NCBI GenBank assembly: GCA_040904825.1
Contig: JBBDSU010000029.1
Coordinates: forward strand, 1-8,547
Reading direction: 5' to 3'
Length of the DNA: 8,547 nucleotides
Origin: JBBDSU01 sp040904825
GTDB lineage: Bacteria; Actinomycetota; Nitriliruptoria; Nitriliruptorales; Nitriliruptoraceae
Under the pieces are notes generated by a model, which saw only the letters and a program-made list of their open reading frames with translations, ran no database searches and was not told the DNA's origin. A program made the translations under genes and the position numbers. Numbering within the stretch: the stretch's first letter is position 1; each line of letters opens with the position of its first letter. This document shows positions 6,113 through 8,547 of this stretch, piece after piece.

Positions 6113-6122
6113 ACAACAGGCC

Positions 6123-6344
6123 TCACTCGTCAGCGTTGCCGTCTTCCAATCTGAAGCCAACCTGCAACGTCACCTGTGTGTGCTGAACCTCGCCCTGGTC
6201 GATCCAACCCCGGATTTCAGTGACTTCGAACCAGTCGAGGTTGCGCACTGACTCGCTGGCCTTGGCCACGGCACGCTGGATGGCATCGTCGACGCCATCT
6301 CGGCTCGAACCCACCAGTTCGATCTTCTTGTACACGCTGGACAT
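6123..6344 (-). CDS. Dodecin, flavin-binding protein
   Basis: Dodecins are small proteins that assemble into hollow dodecamers storing or buffering flavins (FMN, riboflavin) in the cytosol; some bacterial forms also bind CoA. The 73-aa product matches the family length and pattern: an N-terminal strand YKKIELVGSS, one amphipathic helix (about 16-33), then two strands with NLDWFEVTEIRG and QVTLQVGFRLED. Trp38, which stacks on the flavin ring, and Gln57, which contacts it, are at their usual places. I chose the ATG at 6344, which has AGAGG seven bases upstream. An in-frame ATG at 6368 would add eight residues and lacks a clear ribosome site. It sits between ilvE and the cimA leader with gaps on both sides, so it may be its own transcription unit. 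A link to branched-chain amino acid synthesis is not evident; acetohydroxyacid synthase uses FAD, but that is speculation. Confidence 0.93.
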   Translation of the reverse strand: MSSVYKKIELVGSSRDGVDDAIQRAVAKASESVRNLDWFEVTEIRGWIDQGEVQHTQVTLQVGFRLEDGNADE

Positions 6345-6351
6345 GGGGCTG

Positions 6352-6356
6352 CCTCT
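6352..6356 (-). promoter_or_regulatory. Shine-Dalgarno AGAGG deciding the dodecin start
   Basis: AGAGG on the minus strand lies seven bases before the ATG at 6344 and inside the short extension that an ATG at 6368 would create. It supports the shorter, family-typical 73-aa protein. Confidence 0.6.
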
Positions 6357-6507
6357 TCTCGGAATCATCAGCTACCTCGCGATCACTAGCCGCGACCAGG
6401 CCAACGTACGGGTTCGCGGCGGTCACATCTTCGCACCATCCAGACCCACCACCGATCAACGGCCACAACAGCAATGCGGGCGCATGGAACGTCAGGCGGA
6501 GAGTTCA

Positions 6508-7437
6508 TCACATCTCGATGACATGCAGCCAGTCACGATAACGATCATCTCGGCCACGCACGACGTCCATGAACGCCGCCTGGACCTGTTCGGTCACCGG
6601 GCCACGCTTGCCGATCGTGCGACCATCCACCTCGCTGATCGGGGTCAGTTCCGCTGCCGTGCCGGTCAGGAACGCCTCATCCGCCAAGTACAGGTCGGTG
6701 CGCTGGACATGCTGCTCAACGACCTCGTAGCCGAGATCCCGAGCCAGGGTCATCACACTCGATCGGGTGATGCCGCCGAGCGGACCGTCAGACAGGGGCG
6801 GGGTGATGATCGTGCCGTCGACGACGATGAAAAGATTCTCGCCGGACCCTTCGGCGACGTAGCCCTCTTCTGACAGCATGATCGCTTCGTCGTAACCAGC
6901 CCGCAAAGCGTCAACCTTCGCCAACGACGAATTCAAGTATTGACCGTTGGCCTTGCCCGCTGGCGGAATCGTGTTCTTGCCGATCCGCCGGTAGGAGCTG
7001 ATCATGACCCGTACACCGTTGATGAGCGCGTCTTCCCCGAGATACGCACCCCACTGCCAGGTCGCGATGATCGTCTGCGGTTTCGAGGGCAACGGGTTGA
7101 GGCCAATCTCGCCGTAGCCAAGAATTATCGTTGGCCGGACATAGCAGCCTTCCCTGTGATCGTTGACCCGGATCAGTTCCTCAACCGCTGACGTGAGGTC
7201 ATCAACGCTCCAGGTCACCGTGTCGAGCGGCGGATACAGCCGTGCCGAACGGTGCAGTCGCTCCAGGTGTGGTCGCAGTTGGAAGACCGCCGGGCCGTCG
7301 TCGGTCGGATACGCCCGAATACCTTCGAACACCCCATAGCCGTAGTGCAACGTCGGGGTGAGCACATGGACGGTGGCCTGGTCCCAGTCGACCAGCTCCC
7401 CATCCATCCAAATCTTCTCTGCCTTCGGGAACGGCAT
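6508..7437 (-). CDS. ilvE: Branched-chain amino acid aminotransferase
   Basis: IlvE moves the amino group of glutamate onto the 2-oxo acids of Ile, Leu and Val as the last biosynthetic step; it is a cytosolic PLP enzyme of fold type IV. The 309-aa length is typical of the E. coli IlvE type. HYGYGVFEGIRAY (31-43) forms part of the substrate pocket. R60 in RPHLERLHRSARL is a likely cofactor-phosphate ligand. GKANGQYLNS (161-170) carries the PLP-linked Lys162, and EGSGENLF (196-203) supplies the conserved glutamate near the pyridine nitrogen. The ATG start has AAGAAGG six bases upstream, and only 32 nt separate it from the leuB stop, so the two are probably co-transcribed. The reading ends in tandem stops, TGA TGA (6510-6505). 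D-amino-acid transaminase and ADC lyase share the fold but fit the motifs less well. Confidence 0.95.
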   Translation of the reverse strand: MPFPKAEKIWMDGELVDWDQATVHVLTPTLHYGYGVFEGIRAYPTDDGPAVFQLRPHLERLHRSARLYPPLDTVTWSVDDLTSAVEELIRVNDHREGCYVRPTIILGYGEIGLNPLPSKPQTIIATWQWGAYLGEDALINGVRVMISSYRRIGKNTIPPAGKANGQYLNSSLAKVDALRAGYDEAIMLSEEGYVAEGSGENLFIVVDGTIITPPLSDGPLGGITRSSVMTLARDLGYEVVEQHVQRTDLYLADEAFLTGTAAELTPISEVDGRTIGKRGPVTEQVQAAFMDVVRGRDDRYRDWLHVIEM

Positions 7438-7443
7438 CGTCGT

Positions 7444-7450
7444 CCTTCTT
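7444..7450 (-). promoter_or_regulatory. Shine-Dalgarno AAGAAGG of ilvE
   Basis: This purine-rich stretch on the minus strand lies six bases before the ilvE ATG, in the 32-nt leuB-ilvE gap. It supports independent initiation of ilvE on a shared message. Confidence 0.65.
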
Positions 7451-7469
7451 AGGATCGTGGTCGGCCAGT

Positions 7470-8537
7470 TCAGGCTTGTGCGACCAATTCGACCAGCTCG
7501 TCGCCCACATCGGACGTGGAGTATTCCACGCCGTCGGGCTGACGACCATCGCGTCGACCGAGCATCGTCGCCACCGCGCGGTCGACACGCTCAGCTGCAG
7601 ATTGCTCGCCGAGGAATGAAAGCATCTGACCAAGGCTCATAATCGCAGCAACCGGATCTGCCTTGCCCGTGCCAGCGATGTCAGGCGCCGATCCGTGCAC
7701 CGGCTCGAACATCGATGGCGCCCGCCGCGTCGGGTCCAAGTTGCCCGAAGCGGCCAATCCAAGCCCTCCTTGGATCGCTGCGCCGAGATCGGTGATGATG
7801 TCGCCGAACAGATTCTCGGTGACTACGACATCGAAACGCTCGGGTGAGTTCACGAAATAAAGGCAGGCAGCATCAACGTGGACATATTCCCGTTCAACCT
7901 CCGGATAATCCGCGTCACCAACCTCCTCGAAGGTGCGCATCCACAGGGGCCCTGCCCAATTCAACACATTCGTCTTGTGCGCCAACGTGAGCTTGCCGCG
8001 CCGCGAGGCCGCCAATTCGAACGCGTACCGCAACACCCGTTCGACCCCATGTCGCGTGTTGATCGATTCCTGGGTGGCAACTTCCGCCGCAGTTCCGGGA
8101 TAGAGCGCCCCTCCAGCGCCGGTATACGGTCCTTCGGTGTTTTCGCGAACCACGACGAAATCGCACCGCTCGGGCGTCAATCCGGCGATGGGACTGACCA
8201 CGCCCGGGTAGAGCTTGACCGGACGCAGGTTCACATACTGGTCGAAGGTGAATCTCAGCTTGAGCAGCAAACCCCGCTCGAGCACACCAGGAGGAACTTC
8301 GGGCGTTCCAACCGCGCCGAGGTAGATCGCGTCATGGCCACGCAACTCTTCGAGCACCTCGTCCGACAACACCTCGCCCGTCGCGAGGTAACGACGACCG
8401 CCGAGGTCATAGTCGGTGCGTTCAGTACGGAACCCCTCAAGTTCCTCCAGCCGATCGAGGACCTTGCAGCCTTCGCCAATAACTTCTGGACCGATGCCAT
8501 CTCCAGGCAGCAGGGCAATACGGTAGGTGTTGGTCAC
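7470..8537 (-). CDS. leuB: 3-isopropylmalate dehydrogenase
   Basis: LeuB oxidises and decarboxylates 3-isopropylmalate to 2-oxoisocaproate with NAD+ in leucine synthesis. In organisms with CimA it can also convert the citramalate-derived 3-methylmalate to 2-oxobutyrate for isoleucine. The 355-aa length is typical. LLPGDGIGPEV (9-19) starts the fold. VVVRENTEGPYTGAGG is the loop near the substrate. LAHKTNVLN holds the conserved Lys-x-Asn, and VTENLFGDIITDLGAAI supplies the aspartates that bind the divalent metal. EPVHGSAPDIAGTGKADP is the NAD-binding signature. The start is GTG with GGAG (8547-8544) six bases upstream at the very edge of the window. A TGA at 8543-8541 could be the stop of a gene upstream, but that cannot be judged here. 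ilvE follows after 32 nt. Confidence 0.95.
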   Translation of the reverse strand: MTNTYRIALLPGDGIGPEVIGEGCKVLDRLEELEGFRTERTDYDLGGRRYLATGEVLSDEVLEELRGHDAIYLGAVGTPEVPPGVLERGLLLKLRFTFDQYVNLRPVKLYPGVVSPIAGLTPERCDFVVVRENTEGPYTGAGGALYPGTAAEVATQESINTRHGVERVLRYAFELAASRRGKLTLAHKTNVLNWAGPLWMRTFEEVGDADYPEVEREYVHVDAACLYFVNSPERFDVVVTENLFGDIITDLGAAIQGGLGLAASGNLDPTRRAPSMFEPVHGSAPDIAGTGKADPVAAIMSLGQMLSFLGEQSAAERVDRAVATMLGRRDGRQPDGVEYSTSDVGDELVELVAQA

Positions 8538-8547
8538 AGGTCACTCC

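Noticed and set aside
5865..6122. T-box or metabolite riboswitch as the explanation for the cimA leader
   Set aside because: I see no T-box sequence or known riboswitch core. A translated leader with an Ile run and alternative hairpins explains the region better.
6345..6368. Upstream in-frame ATG at 6368 for dodecin
   Set aside because: It adds eight residues absent from typical dodecins and lacks a clear Shine-Dalgarno, while the ATG at 6344 has one.
6377..6395. Inverted repeat TCGCG/CGCGA upstream of dodecin as an operator
   Set aside because: The arms are only 5 bp around a 9-nt spacer and no convincing promoter hexamers surround it; such repeats are expected by chance in GC-rich DNA.
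6345..6507. Search for an ilvE terminator and a dodecin promoter in this gap
   Set aside because: I found no strong hairpin after the ilvE tandem stops and no well-spaced -35/-10 pair, so nothing is annotated there except the dodecin Shine-Dalgarno.

Overview
The window looks like a chromosomal stretch from a GC-rich actinobacterium. The LeuB, PurB and glutamyl-tRNA synthetase proteins are of actinobacterial type. The order leuB ... FAH-family protein ... gltX, then tRNA-Gln and tRNA-Glu, recalls the mycobacterial and Streptomyces leu/gltX region. The exact lineage (an Acidimicrobiia-like bacterium is my guess) is inference. Every gene I can support lies on the minus strand, so the window reads biologically from 8547 down to 1. 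There are no mobile elements, CRISPR arrays or prophage signs.

Layout in transcription order: leuB (8537-7470) and ilvE (7437-6508), probably one transcript; a 163-nt gap; a dodecin gene (6344-6123); a 258-nt leader region (6122-5865); cimA, (R)-citramalate synthase (5864-4224); an FAH-family hydrolase/isomerase (4196-3423); purB (3426-1996, sharing an ATGA with the gene before it); gltX (1986-361); a perfect hairpin (281-258); tRNA-Gln(CUG) (229-158); and a tRNA-Glu(CUC) cut by the window edge (55-1).

Metabolic theme: CimA makes citramalate from pyruvate and acetyl-CoA. LeuCD (not in the window) and LeuB can turn it into 2-oxobutyrate, and IlvE carries out the final transamination of isoleucine, leucine and valine. 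The window therefore holds three steps of a threonine-independent isoleucine route. At the far end, GluRS sits beside tRNAs for Gln and Glu, which fits an organism that makes Gln-tRNA by misacylation and amidation.

Main discovery: the gap before cimA holds what looks like a complete ribosome-mediated transcription attenuator. A 27-codon leader ORF (6054-5971) with a Shine-Dalgarno sequence has four consecutive Ile codons just before two mutually exclusive hairpins. One is an 18-bp antiterminator (5983-5943) whose 5' arm contains the leader stop codon. The other is a 10-bp terminator-like hairpin with a GGAA tetraloop (5961-5938). The spacing fits the model: a ribosome stalled at the first Ile codon should end just before the antiterminator, and one at the stop codon should end just where the terminator hairpin begins. 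This predicts isoleucine control of cimA and perhaps of the FAH-purB-gltX genes behind it.
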